A stretch of 13,753 nucleotides of DNA. Source: PS1 clade bacterium. GTDB lineage: Bacteria > Pseudomonadota > Alphaproteobacteria > RS24. The notes beneath the pieces are model-generated. The model saw only the letters and a program-made list of their open reading frames with translations, did not search any database and was not told the origin of the DNA. Where the stretch lies: positions 1-13,753 of the forward strand of contig JADHOK010000026.1 in NCBI GenBank assembly GCA_016779015.1, in the 5' to 3' direction. The translations under genes were made by a program, and so were the position numbers. Within the stretch, counting starts at the first letter, position 1. Each line of letters opens with the position of its first letter. This document shows positions 1-6,926 of this stretch, in pieces.

Positions 1-352
1 CGCCGGTGAGATTGGTATCGAGTGTAGCTTGCCAGCTATCGAGCGGCGTCTCAGCGGGCATGCCGTCATCGTCGGCCAGCATGGCGGCATTGTTCACCAC
101 CCCGTCGAGACCGCCCAATTGGTCAATGGCGTCGGCCAGCATACGCGCGACAGCGGCTTCATCGCGCACCTCGGCGTTCAACACCACGACATCGGCCCCT
201 TCGGGCAGGGCGTCTTTCGCCGCTTGTGCCAATGCGGGGGTTTTTTCGCTCAGCGCCACCCGTGCGCCCTCGTTCAAAGCCGTCGCCGCAATGGCACGGC
301 CCAGCCCGCCATTGGCGCCGGTTAGTAGGATTTTTTTTCCCGATAAACGCAT
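1..352 (-). CDS. Short-chain dehydrogenase/reductase (SDR), N-terminal 117 residues, cut by window edge
   Basis: Reading leftwards from ATG at 352, the frame stays open to base 1 and encodes the Rossmann half of a classical SDR, an NAD(P)(H)-dependent oxidoreductase. Visible signatures are the cofactor-binding TGANGGLG at residues 11-18 (TGxxxGxG), the NNAA structural motif at 87-90, and the helix-4 segment WQATLDTNLTG near 107-117, which carries the conserved Asn of the catalytic tetrad. The Ser/Tyr/Lys active site would lie beyond the edge, so completeness cannot be judged. The position usually held by Asp in the DV motif after beta-strand 3 appears to be Glu (residue 61). The start is supported by AAGGA eight bases upstream. 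The gene is divergent from mipZ, with 89 bases between the two starts. The substrate cannot be predicted; SDRs range from FabG-like to sugar and polyol dehydrogenases. Confidence 0.9.
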   Translation of the reverse strand, partial: MRLSGKKILLTGANGGLGRAIAATALNEGARVALSEKTPALAQAAKDALPEGADVVVLNAEVRDEAAVARMLADAIDQLGGLDGVVNNAAMLADDDGMPAETPLDSWQATLDTNLTG

Positions 353-407
353 TTTCAAATCCTTCGGACGGCAAATGGAGATTGCAGCCCTTCTCAGGAA
401 TCGGGTT

Positions 408-413
408 TATAAT
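408..413 (+). promoter_or_regulatory. Candidate -10 element for mipZ
   Basis: A perfect TATAAT lies about 29 bases upstream of the chosen mipZ start, in the divergent spacer with the SDR gene. The nearest -35-like hexamer, TTGCAG at 382-387, is 20 bases away, which is longer than ideal. The promoter is therefore suggested by the -10 alone. The AT-rich box also reads as a -10-like TTATAA on the other strand, so it could serve both divergent genes. Confidence 0.4.
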
Positions 414-441
414 CAAAACACATAAAAATGAAGGAAAAGTT

Positions 442-1350
442 TTGGACGAGACCGGCCAAAATGAAGCACCGCCGTCAATCGGCACCGCGCCTCAAGCCCA
501 AACCGGAGCGATGCCGCAAGCCGGGCCGTTCGTTATTGTCGTTGGCAATGAAAAGGGCGGGGCTGGCAAAACCACGGTTTCCATGCATCTTATCGCCGCT
601 TTGCTGAATGCCGGTAAGCGGGTTGGCGCTATCGATCTCGATATTCGCCAGCGCAGTCTGAGTAATTATATCGAGTACCGCCGCCGTTGGGTCGGAAAGC
701 GCGAAATTGCCATGCCCGAACAGATTGAGTTGGAAGCGACGACCGGCCACAGCATTATCGATCGGCAAAAAGAAGAAGCCGACGCTTTCGTCAACGCGCT
801 GGGCCAGCTCCGTACCCGCAATGATTTTGTGATTGTCGATTGCCCGGGTGCTGACAGTTACTTCGCGCGCCTCGGCCATGCGGCGGCTGATATGTTAATC
901 ACGCCGATGAATGAGAGCTTTGTCGATTTTGACCTGCTGGCCAAGGTCGACCCCGAGACCCTGACCATTCAGCGCCCCAGCATTTATGCCGAGAATGTCT
1001 GGTCGTGTCGCAAGGCGCGCGCGCAGGCCGATGGCGGTTCGATAGATTGGGTGATCTTGCGAAATCGTACCAGTCATATCCACGCCAAAAATCGGCAAAG
1101 ATTGGAAGAGGCTTTGAACGAATTGTCGAAGCGCTTGGGTTTCCGGCAAGTGCCGGGGTTCTGTGAACGCGTCGTTTATCGCGAGATGTTTCCCGCCGGA
1201 TTGACGCTGCTCGATTTGAGCGACGAAGAAACCGGTCCCGGTCTGACCATGAGCCATGTCGCGGCGCGCGCCGAATTGGCCGCAATGCTGGCGGCTCTCC
1301 AACTGCCCGGTCTGGCGGCGGATGAACGCGCTGCCAAGGAAGGTGCCTGA
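442..1350 (+). CDS. mipZ: Division-plane positioning ATPase MipZ (ParA/MinD superfamily)
   Basis: MipZ is a ParA-like ATPase. In Caulobacter it forms a gradient from the ParB-bound origin regions and inhibits FtsZ polymerisation, so that the ring forms at midcell. The deviant Walker A box NEKGGAGKTT (residues 36-45) and the A' segment IDLDIRQRS (64-72, with Asp65 and Asp67) are intact. MipZ-specific stretches include TPMNESFVDFDLLAKVDPET, DWVILRNR and YREMFPAGLTLLDL; the last two lie near the DNA- and FtsZ-contact region. The longest open frame begins at 226, but it would overlap the divergent SDR gene. I chose TTG at 442, which has AAGGA at 431-435 (six-base spacing) and gives 302 residues. 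ATG at 511 gives 279 residues, starts just before the conserved fold and is closer to the Caulobacter length, but its GGAG is only two bases away. The C-terminus overlaps the next gene by one base, implying translational coupling. Confidence 0.93.
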   Translation: MDETGQNEAPPSIGTAPQAQTGAMPQAGPFVIVVGNEKGGAGKTTVSMHLIAALLNAGKRVGAIDLDIRQRSLSNYIEYRRRWVGKREIAMPEQIELEATTGHSIIDRQKEEADAFVNALGQLRTRNDFVIVDCPGADSYFARLGHAAADMLITPMNESFVDFDLLAKVDPETLTIQRPSIYAENVWSCRKARAQADGGSIDWVILRNRTSHIHAKNRQRLEEALNELSKRLGFRQVPGFCERVVYREMFPAGLTLLDLSDEETGPGLTMSHVAARAELAAMLAALQLPGLAADERAAKEGA

Positions 1351-1802
1351 TGGGATTTCTCGGGCTTGGCATAACCATGCTGCTGGTCGGCGTATTGTTG
1401 ATTGCGCTGGTCACGCGGGTAACGGCGCGCAATATCAAGCTCATCGGTCTGGCGCTGATTTTCATGGGCGCTGCCGCAGCCTTGCTGATATTCGCCCTGG
1501 CCGGTCGCTATGGGCTGGCGGCTCCGGCCGGTGCATTGGCGCTTTGGGGTATGCGGGCTTTTTTGCTGGCGCGGCAGATTAAGGCGACGAAACAATCCGG
1601 CAGTGCGGCAACGCAGCCCGCTAAAAGCCGCATGACACGCGCCGAGGCGTTGGACATTCTGGGTCTCGAAGAGGGGGCCTCAGGTGAAGCGATTGAAGCG
1701 GCGTATAAAGCGCTGATTGTCAAAAACCACCCTGACCAAGGCGGCACGGATTGGCTGGCCGCCCGCCTCAATGAGGCCCGTGATATCCTTCTCGACAAAT
1801 AA
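1350..1802 (+). CDS. Membrane-anchored J-domain protein (Pam18/Tim14-like C-terminus)
   Basis: This 150-residue protein has an N-terminal membrane part and a C-terminal J domain. Hydrophobic stretches at about 3-21 and 30-50, and a weaker one at 56-73, suggest two or three membrane segments. The J domain spans about 96-150 and carries the HPD tripeptide (127-129) needed to stimulate the ATPase of DnaK/Hsp70. The following GG and the segment AARLNEARDILL match the short J domains of type III proteins such as mitochondrial Pam18/Tim14. It lacks the Gly/Phe and zinc-finger regions of DnaJ. The start ATG shares one base with the mipZ stop (TGATG), and AAGGAAGG at 1336-1343 lies within mipZ, so the two are very likely co-translated. 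The function in bacteria is not known to me. The likely role is recruiting DnaK to the inner membrane, which is inference. Confidence 0.85.
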   Translation: MGFLGLGITMLLVGVLLIALVTRVTARNIKLIGLALIFMGAAAALLIFALAGRYGLAAPAGALALWGMRAFLLARQIKATKQSGSAATQPAKSRMTRAEALDILGLEEGASGEAIEAAYKALIVKNHPDQGGTDWLAARLNEARDILLDK

Positions 1803-1967
1803 GGGCGGAGGCTGACGATTGGCGGTGCGCGCCCGATATTGGGGCAGGGTGCGCCCGGTTGTCGCGTCGATAACCATGCAAAACAGCAGCGCGGCCCCGA
1901 TGAATAAATAAAAAACATAAGTAAAACATAGAGTTAATAAGCGTTTGGTCGGGCTTTCTCGAGCCAT
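1680..1967 (-). CDS. Doubtful small membrane protein, antisense to the J-domain gene's 3' end
   Basis: A 95-codon frame begins with ATG at 1967 and encodes a basic N-terminus followed by one strong hydrophobic segment (residues about 9-33, including FYLFIGAALLFCMVIDA), then a polar tail. The last 123 bases run antisense through the end of the J-domain gene, where the reading frame may be only a shadow. No convincing Shine-Dalgarno sequence is seen upstream of 1967. The frame does occupy most of the otherwise empty interval between the J-domain gene and clpS, and the hydrophobic stretch is unusually regular for chance. I do not recognise a family. It may be a real small membrane protein, a remnant, or noise. 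Confidence 0.25.
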   Translation of the reverse strand: MARESPTKRLLTLCFTYVFYLFIGAALLFCMVIDATTGRTLPQYRARTANRQPPPLFVEKDITGLIEAGGQPIRAALVRVVFDNQRFIRRFNRFT

Positions 1968-2005
1968 GGGACTGCCGCTTCAAAGCCGTAGGTAGCAGGC
2001 GCGAT

Positions 2006-2033
2006 TTGCTTTGGAAACGCAGGCCCTTACATT
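2006..2033 (+). promoter_or_regulatory. Weak candidate promoter for clpS-clpA
   Basis: TTGCTT (2006-2011) and TACATT (2028-2033) are separated by 16 bases and lie about 58 bases upstream of the clpS start. Both hexamers are imperfect, so this is only a suggestion. The 1803-2090 interval holds no other RNA gene or clear hairpin that I could see. Confidence 0.25.
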
Positions 2034-2090
2034 TCTAATCGGGTGTGGTTTCCCTTGATGCAGCCCATTCTAGCGCGGTAACATTGGAGC

Positions 2091-2447
2091 ATGATGATTG
2101 CTGATAAATATAAAATAATGATGCAGGATAAAAAATCCGGCGACACAGACGGTGGCGATACCGGCACGGTCACGCTGACGCGCACCAAGACGCAAAAGCC
2201 GGCCATGTATAAAGTTTTGCTGTTGAATGATGACTACACGCCAATGGAATTCGTCATCTATGTCCTGCAGCGTTTTTTTTCAAAGAGTGCCGAAGAAGCA
2301 ACCAAAATCATGCTTCACGTGCACCAAAATGGCGTCGGCATTTGCGGGGTGTTTACATATGAAGTGGCGGAAACCAAAGTAACCCAAGTAATGGATATGG
2401 CACGGCAGCACGACCACCCGCTGCAATGCACAATGGAAAAAGATTGA
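2091..2447 (+). CDS. clpS: ATP-dependent Clp protease adaptor ClpS
   Basis: ClpS binds proteins bearing destabilising N-terminal residues (N-degrons) and hands them to ClpA for unfolding and ClpP degradation. The protein has a disordered, polar N-terminal extension (about residues 1-38), which in the family inserts into the ClpA pore. The compact core follows, with LLLNDDYTPMEFVIYVLQ (43-60), HVHQNGVGICGVFTYEVAET (76-95) and the end LQCTMEKD. Asp47, Asp48 and His78 align with the N-degron-binding residues Asp35, Asp36 and His66 of E. coli ClpS, so the pocket looks functional. At 118 residues the length is typical. Start choice is uncertain: GGAG at 2086-2089 sits very close to tandem ATGs at 2091 and 2094, and a second ATG pair lies at 2118/2121 without a ribosome-binding site. 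It is followed by clpA after 21 bases in one operon. Confidence 0.95.
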   Translation: MMIADKYKIMMQDKKSGDTDGGDTGTVTLTRTKTQKPAMYKVLLLNDDYTPMEFVIYVLQRFFSKSAEEATKIMLHVHQNGVGICGVFTYEVAETKVTQVMDMARQHDHPLQCTMEKD

Positions 2448-2468
2448 TCGGATTTTAAGGAGCTGAAC

Positions 2469-4772
2469 GTGCCTGCATTTTCAAAGGAATTAGAGCAAGG
2501 ACTGCACCGCGCATTGGTGCTGGCGAATGACCGCAGCCACGAATACTCGACGCTGGAGCATTTGCTTTTAGCCCTGACCGAGGATGTCGATGCCATTGCC
2601 GTGATGGAGGCTTGCGGTGTCGATATCGGTCTCCTGCAAACCAATCTGACCAATTACATCGACAATGAGTTGACCGGCCTTGTTATCGAAGATGATGAGG
2701 ATTGCAAACCGACTGCCGGTTTTCAGCGCGTCATCCAGCGCGCCGTCATCCATGTGCAAAGCTCGGGCCGCGATGAGGTGACGGGTGCTAATGTGCTGGT
2801 CGCCATGTTCGCCGAGCGCGAAAGCCACGCCGCTTATTTTCTGCAAGAGCAAGAAATGACGCGTTATGACGCGGTCAATTTCATCTCGCATGGCGTCGCC
2901 AAAAAACCCGGCCAGTCGGAAAGCCGCTCGGTCGAGGGCGCGGCCGATTTGGGCGAGGAAGGTAACGGCGTGCCGGATGGCGAAGCGTTGGCGGCCTATT
3001 GCGTCAACCTCAATGACAAAGCCCGCGACGGCAAAGTTGACCCGCTTATCGGGCGCTCGAAAGAGGTGTCGCGCGCCATTCAAATCCTCTGCCGCCGCAA
3101 TAAGAATAACCCGCTATTGGTCGGCGACCCCGGCGTCGGCAAAACCGCCATCGCCGAGGGGCTGGCGCGCAAAATCATCGAGGGCGATGTCCCCGATGTG
3201 TTGCAGGATAATGTTATTTACTCGCTGGATATGGGCGTGCTGCTGGCCGGTACGCGCTATCGCGGTGATTTTGAAGAGCGCCTGAAGCAGGTCATGTCCG
3301 AGCTTGAGGATATGCCGGAGGCAATTCTTTTTATTGATGAAATCCACACCGTTATCGGTGCCGGTGCGACCTCTGGCGGGGCCATGGACGCCTCAAATCT
3401 GTTGAAACCGGCGCTGCAAAGCGGCGGTCTGCGCTGCATGGGCTCGACGACGTATAAAGAGTTCCGCCAGCATTTCGAAAAAGACCGGGCATTGGCGCGG
3501 CGCTTCCAAAAGATTGACGTCAACGAGCCGAACGTGCCCGACACGATTAAGATTTTGCAGGGGCTGAAAAGCTATTTCGAGGATTTCCACGATATTCGCT
3601 ACACCAATGAAGCGTTGAAAGCGGCGGTGGAATTGTCGTCGCGTTACATGGCCGACCGCAAGCTGCCCGATAAAGCCATCGACGTTATCGACGAGGTCGG
3701 CGCTTCGCAAATGCTGTTGCCGCCATCGAAACGCAAAAAAACCGTCAGCGTCAAAGATATTGAGGCGACGATTGCGACCATGGCGCGGATACCGCCAAAG
3801 ACTGTTTCCAAAGACGACACTGAGAAGCTGAAAGGCCTCGATGTTACGCTGAAGCGCGTCGTCTTCGGGCAGGACGAAGCGATTGCCGCCCTCGCGGCTT
3901 CCATCAAATTGTCGCGCGCCGGTTTGCGCGAACCCGAAAAGCCGATTGGCAGCTATCTGTTCTCCGGCCCCACTGGGGTCGGCAAAACCGAAGTGGCGCG
4001 GCAATTGGCATCGGCCATGGGGGTCGAGCTGCTGCGTTTCGATATGTCGGAATATATGGAACGCCACACGGTCTCGCGCCTCATCGGTGCGCCCCCCGGC
4101 TATGTCGGTTACGACCAAGGCGGTTTGCTGACCGATGGGGTGGACCAGAACCCGCATTGCGTGCTGCTGCTCGACGAGATTGAGAAAGCCCATCCCGACC
4201 TGTTCAATGTGCTTTTGCAGGTGATGGACCATGGCAGCTTGACCGATGCCAATGGCCGCAAGGTCGATTTCCGCAATGTCATTCTCATCATGACCACCAA
4301 TGCCGGTGCTTCGGATATGGCGAAAGAGCCGATGGGCTTTGGCCGCACACGGCGCGAGGGCGAGGATACCGAAGCGATTAATCGTATGTTCACGCCTGAG
4401 TTCAGAAACCGTCTCGACGCGGTGGTGCCGTTTGCCAATCTGCCGTCTGAGGTCGTGGTGCGCGTGGTTGAGAAATTCATCCTCGAACTGGAACTGCAGC
4501 TTTCCGACCGCAATGTCATCATCGAAGTGTCGAAGAAGGCGATGGATTGGCTCGTCGAGGAAGGCTATGACCCGCAAATGGGCGCCCGCCCGATGGCGCG
4601 GATTATCCAGGAAAATATCAAGAAGCCGCTGGCCGATGAATTGCTGTTCGGCAAGCTCAAAGGCGGCGGTTTGGTGACGGTTGACCTCAATAAGGATAAG
4701 AAGCTGACCTTTAAATATAAAGACGACAAGCCCGGCAAGAAGACCGGCAAGCCGTCTGAAAAGGTCAATTAA
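2469..4772 (+). CDS. clpA: ATP-dependent Clp protease ATP-binding subunit ClpA
   Basis: ClpA is the hexameric AAA+ unfoldase that partners with ClpP and is modulated by ClpS. At 767 residues it matches the family in length and domain order. An N-terminal Clp repeat domain (about 1-145) is followed by AAA module 1, with Walker A GDPGVGKT (219-226) and Walker B ILFIDEIH (286-293). AAA module 2 has Walker A GPTGVGKT (500-507) and Walker B VLLLDEIEKAH (565-575). MGFG at 622-625 occupies the position of the IGL/IGF loop that docks into ClpP. There is no long ClpB-type middle coiled coil, which excludes ClpB. The C-terminal tail is lysine-rich. The GTG start is well supported by AAGGAG at 2457-2462 with six-base spacing. 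The stop lies only three bases from the stop of the convergent HIT gene, so no separate terminator fits between them. Confidence 0.97.
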   Translation: MPAFSKELEQGLHRALVLANDRSHEYSTLEHLLLALTEDVDAIAVMEACGVDIGLLQTNLTNYIDNELTGLVIEDDEDCKPTAGFQRVIQRAVIHVQSSGRDEVTGANVLVAMFAERESHAAYFLQEQEMTRYDAVNFISHGVAKKPGQSESRSVEGAADLGEEGNGVPDGEALAAYCVNLNDKARDGKVDPLIGRSKEVSRAIQILCRRNKNNPLLVGDPGVGKTAIAEGLARKIIEGDVPDVLQDNVIYSLDMGVLLAGTRYRGDFEERLKQVMSELEDMPEAILFIDEIHTVIGAGATSGGAMDASNLLKPALQSGGLRCMGSTTYKEFRQHFEKDRALARRFQKIDVNEPNVPDTIKILQGLKSYFEDFHDIRYTNEALKAAVELSSRYMADRKLPDKAIDVIDEVGASQMLLPPSKRKKTVSVKDIEATIATMARIPPKTVSKDDTEKLKGLDVTLKRVVFGQDEAIAALAASIKLSRAGLREPEKPIGSYLFSGPTGVGKTEVARQLASAMGVELLRFDMSEYMERHTVSRLIGAPPGYVGYDQGGLLTDGVDQNPHCVLLLDEIEKAHPDLFNVLLQVMDHGSLTDANGRKVDFRNVILIMTTNAGASDMAKEPMGFGRTRREGEDTEAINRMFTPEFRNRLDAVVPFANLPSEVVVRVVEKFILELELQLSDRNVIIEVSKKAMDWLVEEGYDPQMGARPMARIIQENIKKPLADELLFGKLKGGGLVTVDLNKDKKLTFKYKDDKPGKKTGKPSEKVN

Positions 4773-4775
4773 ATC

Positions 4776-5207
4776 TTATAGATAGGCGCGAATTTTCTCC
4801 GCCGTCTCATTCAGCACGGCCATATCCTCAGGCTCGCGCGCGTGGAATTTCAGCTCCAGGCCCTCGTGCCGCGGCAGGATATGCATATGGTAATGCGGCA
4901 CGGTTTGCCCGGCCGCCGAGCTGTTTAATTGCGCCAGCATAAAGCCCGGCGCGTCGAGTGCTTTGACCACAGCGGCGGCGACTTTCTTGGCCGTCACCAT
5001 CACCGCGGCGCTGGCGTCGTCCGGCAAGTCGAGAAAAGTCACAGCCGGCTGCTTGGGAATAACCAAACAGTGGCCGACCGCTTGCGGCATGATATCCATG
5101 AAAGCCAGCGTCTTGTCGTCTTCGTAAAGGGTGATATTGGGCATCTCGCCGCGCAGGATTTTGGCAAATATATTGCCGTCATCATAGGCGTCATCAAGTT
5201 TGATCAT
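4776..5207 (-). CDS. HIT family nucleotide-binding protein
   Basis: This is a histidine-triad protein of the Hint-like branch, whose members hydrolyse or transfer nucleoside monophosphates from phosphoramidate or related substrates. The triad HYHMHILPR at residues 105-113 is complete, with His105, His107 and His109; His107 corresponds to the nucleophile. Upstream are the family's N-terminal strands (NIFAKILRGEMP, 12-23) and GHCLVIPK (45-52). The length of 143 residues is normal. I chose ATG at 5207 over an upstream ATG at 5234 because the family begins close to this residue and a GGGGA lies eight bases upstream. The start lies inside the 3' end of the COG3146 gene with a 14-base overlap, so the two are probably translationally coupled. 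The physiological substrate is unknown. Confidence 0.93.
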   Translation of the reverse strand: MIKLDDAYDDGNIFAKILRGEMPNITLYEDDKTLAFMDIMPQAVGHCLVIPKQPAVTFLDLPDDASAAVMVTAKKVAAAVVKALDAPGFMLAQLNSSAAGQTVPHYHMHILPRHEGLELKFHAREPEDMAVLNETAEKIRAYL

Positions 5208-6402
5208 GGTCTTCGTCCCCCTCTTTCGGCGCACGGCGAAACGGTGTGTGCTCGCTCAAAACCGCGATATCATTGTCCACATATTGCCGCTCGCTTTCAA
5301 GGTAATGAGCGACCGCATCGCGAAGTCCCTCATGGGCGATGTAATGCGCCGAATAGGTGCGGTGCGGCACATATCCGCGCGCCAGCTTATGCGTGCCCTG
5401 CGCGCCCGCTTCAACGCGCTGCAACCCACGCTCAATAGCGAAATCAATGGCTTGGTAATAGCACAGCTCGAAATGCAGAAACGGATGGTCTTCAATGCAG
5501 CCCCAATTGCGTCCAAACAGCGTGTCGCCGCCGATAAAGTTTAGCGCTCCAGCAATATAGCGACCGTCGCGCTTGGCCAAAATCAGCAGCACATCCTCGG
5601 CCATGGTCTCGCTGATCATCGAGAAAAAGCGGCGCGTCAAATAGGGCGTGCCCCATTTGCGTTGGCCGGTATCCATATAAAAATGAAAAAACGCGTCCCA
5701 GTGCGCGTCGGTCAGCGCGTCGCCGGTCACCCATTCCACTTCAATGCCGTTTTCCAGCGCTTTGGCGCGCTCTTTCCGCAAATTCTTGCGTTTGCGCGAG
5801 GCCAATGCCTCAAGAAAAGCCTCGAAATGCGAGTAATCATCATTGAGCCAATGAAATTGCTGGTCGGTGCGTTGCAGAAAACCTTTTTGCCCCAATGCCT
5901 GCCAGCTTTCCTCGGGCAGGAAATTTATATGCAGCGATGAGCTTTGCAGCTTGTCGAGCAATGTCAGACTGCCGGCCAGAAGGCTGGTCTTATAGCCCAG
6001 CGCATTAGGCCCGTCGCGCACCAGCAGACGACGCCCCCCGGCCGGCGTGAAAGGCACGGCGCATAGCAGCTTGGGGTAATAATTGCCGCCGGCGCGATGA
6101 AACGCGTCGGCCCAGCCATAATCGAAAATATATTCGCCTTGGCTATGGTTTTTGAGATAGAGCGGCATCACCGCTTGCACCACACCATCGGCGTCCTCCA
6201 GCACCAAATGCTGGCCCAGCCAGCCGGTCTCGGAAACCGCCGACCCGCTTTCCTCCAACGCCAGCAAAAACGCATGGCGCAAAAATGGATTATAGACTTT
6301 GCTGTCGGGGTTGGCGCAGGCGTCCCAGTCCTCGGCGGCGACCGCGTTCAGGCTTGAAATGACCTTCAGCTGAACGGCCATATCGAGCGGGGCTTCGCTC
6401 AT
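5194..6402 (-). CDS. FemAB-like/GNAT family protein of COG3146 (PF04339)
   Basis: This 402-residue protein matches the COG3146 family, annotated as GNAT-fold and by similarity to FemAB peptidoglycan aminoacyltransferases. The biochemical role is not established. Hallmarks I recognise are SRKRKNLRKER (202-212), ALNFIGGDTLFGRNWGC (286-302), HFELCYYQAIDFAIERG (310-326) and EAGAQGTHKLARGY (331-344). There is no signal peptide or membrane segment, which indicates a cytoplasmic protein. The start ATG at 6402 overlaps the RidA stop by four bases (ATGA), with GAGG upstream. A longer frame from 6441 would only extend into the RidA gene. Its 3' end overlaps the HIT gene, so RidA, this gene and HIT look like one operon. 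A role in peptidoglycan or aminoacyl transfer is a family-level guess only. Confidence 0.9.
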   Translation of the reverse strand: MSEAPLDMAVQLKVISSLNAVAAEDWDACANPDSKVYNPFLRHAFLLALEESGSAVSETGWLGQHLVLEDADGVVQAVMPLYLKNHSQGEYIFDYGWADAFHRAGGNYYPKLLCAVPFTPAGGRRLLVRDGPNALGYKTSLLAGSLTLLDKLQSSSLHINFLPEESWQALGQKGFLQRTDQQFHWLNDDYSHFEAFLEALASRKRKNLRKERAKALENGIEVEWVTGDALTDAHWDAFFHFYMDTGQRKWGTPYLTRRFFSMISETMAEDVLLILAKRDGRYIAGALNFIGGDTLFGRNWGCIEDHPFLHFELCYYQAIDFAIERGLQRVEAGAQGTHKLARGYVPHRTYSAHYIAHEGLRDAVAHYLESERQYVDNDIAVLSEHTPFRRAPKEGDEDHDQT

Positions 6403-6866
6403 AGGCTGACCTCGATCACGGCGTCGATTTCCACCGCCCAATTCATCGGCAGGCTGGCCACACCGACGGCTATACGCGAATGCACGCCGCGTTCACCGAA
6501 CACATCATGCATCAGCTCCGACGCGCCGTTAATGACGGCGGGGTGATGGGTGAAATCGGCGGTTGCGTTAACAAAACCGTTAAGGCGCACAATGCGCACC
6601 AATCGGTCGAAATCGCCGTTCAGCGCCGCTTTGATTTGCGCGATAATATTCAGTCCGGCCATTTGCGCGGCGCGCGTGCCGTCTTCTATTTCCAGACCGT
6701 CGCCAAGCCGTCCGGTCACGGTTGCGCCGCTTGCGCCGACCGGCCCTTGCCCCGAAATCATCAACAAATTGCCGCTTTGCACAAACGGCACATAAGCCCC
6801 CAAAGGCGCTTTGGTGGCGGGCAGGGTGAGGCCGTGCTGCTCAAGAATGGTGTCAATATCGCTCAT
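6399..6866 (-). CDS. RidA (YjgF/YER057c/UK114) family protein
   Basis: RidA-family proteins are small trimeric enzymes. The best-known members hydrolyse reactive enamine/imine intermediates from PLP-dependent dehydratases. This 155-residue protein contains SGNLLMISGQGP (31-42) and the C-terminal segment SRIAVGVASLPMNWAVEIDA (130-149). Arg131 and Glu146 keep the 15-residue spacing of the catalytic Arg105/Glu120 pair of E. coli RidA, so deaminase activity is possible. It is longer than canonical RidA (about 128 residues) and belongs to the divergent YjgF-like subgroup, whose substrates are less certain. ATG at 6866 has only a weak GAGA upstream. Sixty bases separate it from the dinB stop, so transcription may read through from dinB or begin in that gap. 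It overlaps the downstream COG3146 gene. Confidence 0.9.
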   Translation of the reverse strand: MSDIDTILEQHGLTLPATKAPLGAYVPFVQSGNLLMISGQGPVGASGATVTGRLGDGLEIEDGTRAAQMAGLNIIAQIKAALNGDFDRLVRIVRLNGFVNATADFTHHPAVINGASELMHDVFGERGVHSRIAVGVASLPMNWAVEIDAVIEVSL

Positions 6867-6926
6867 ATCGTCTCAACTTAAATCTAGGGCAAAACCCGAC
6901 GCATGCTAGCGCGGCATTATGCATCA

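Noticed and set aside
226..441. Extension of the mipZ frame upstream to ATG 226
   Set aside because: It would overlap the divergent SDR gene, which has strong motifs and its own ribosome-binding site, and the added residues show no relation to MipZ.
899..1595. Minus-strand frames opposite mipZ and the J-domain gene
   Set aside because: Their translations are rich in Arg, Pro and Ser as expected of shadow frames, and the plus-strand proteins are clearly conserved.
1768..1983. Alternative minus-strand frame in the clpS upstream interval
   Set aside because: It competes with the 1680-1967 frame, has lower hydrophobic order and no recognisable family.
2055..2084. TTGATG / TAACAT as the clpS promoter
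   Set aside because: The -10 would end only six bases before the clpS ATG, removing the GGAG from the transcript; spacing is also 18 bases.
3393..4577. Long minus-strand open frame opposite clpA (394 codons)
   Set aside because: It is fully antisense to the conserved ClpA sequence and its translation resembles no known family; it is a shadow caused by GC-rich codon use.
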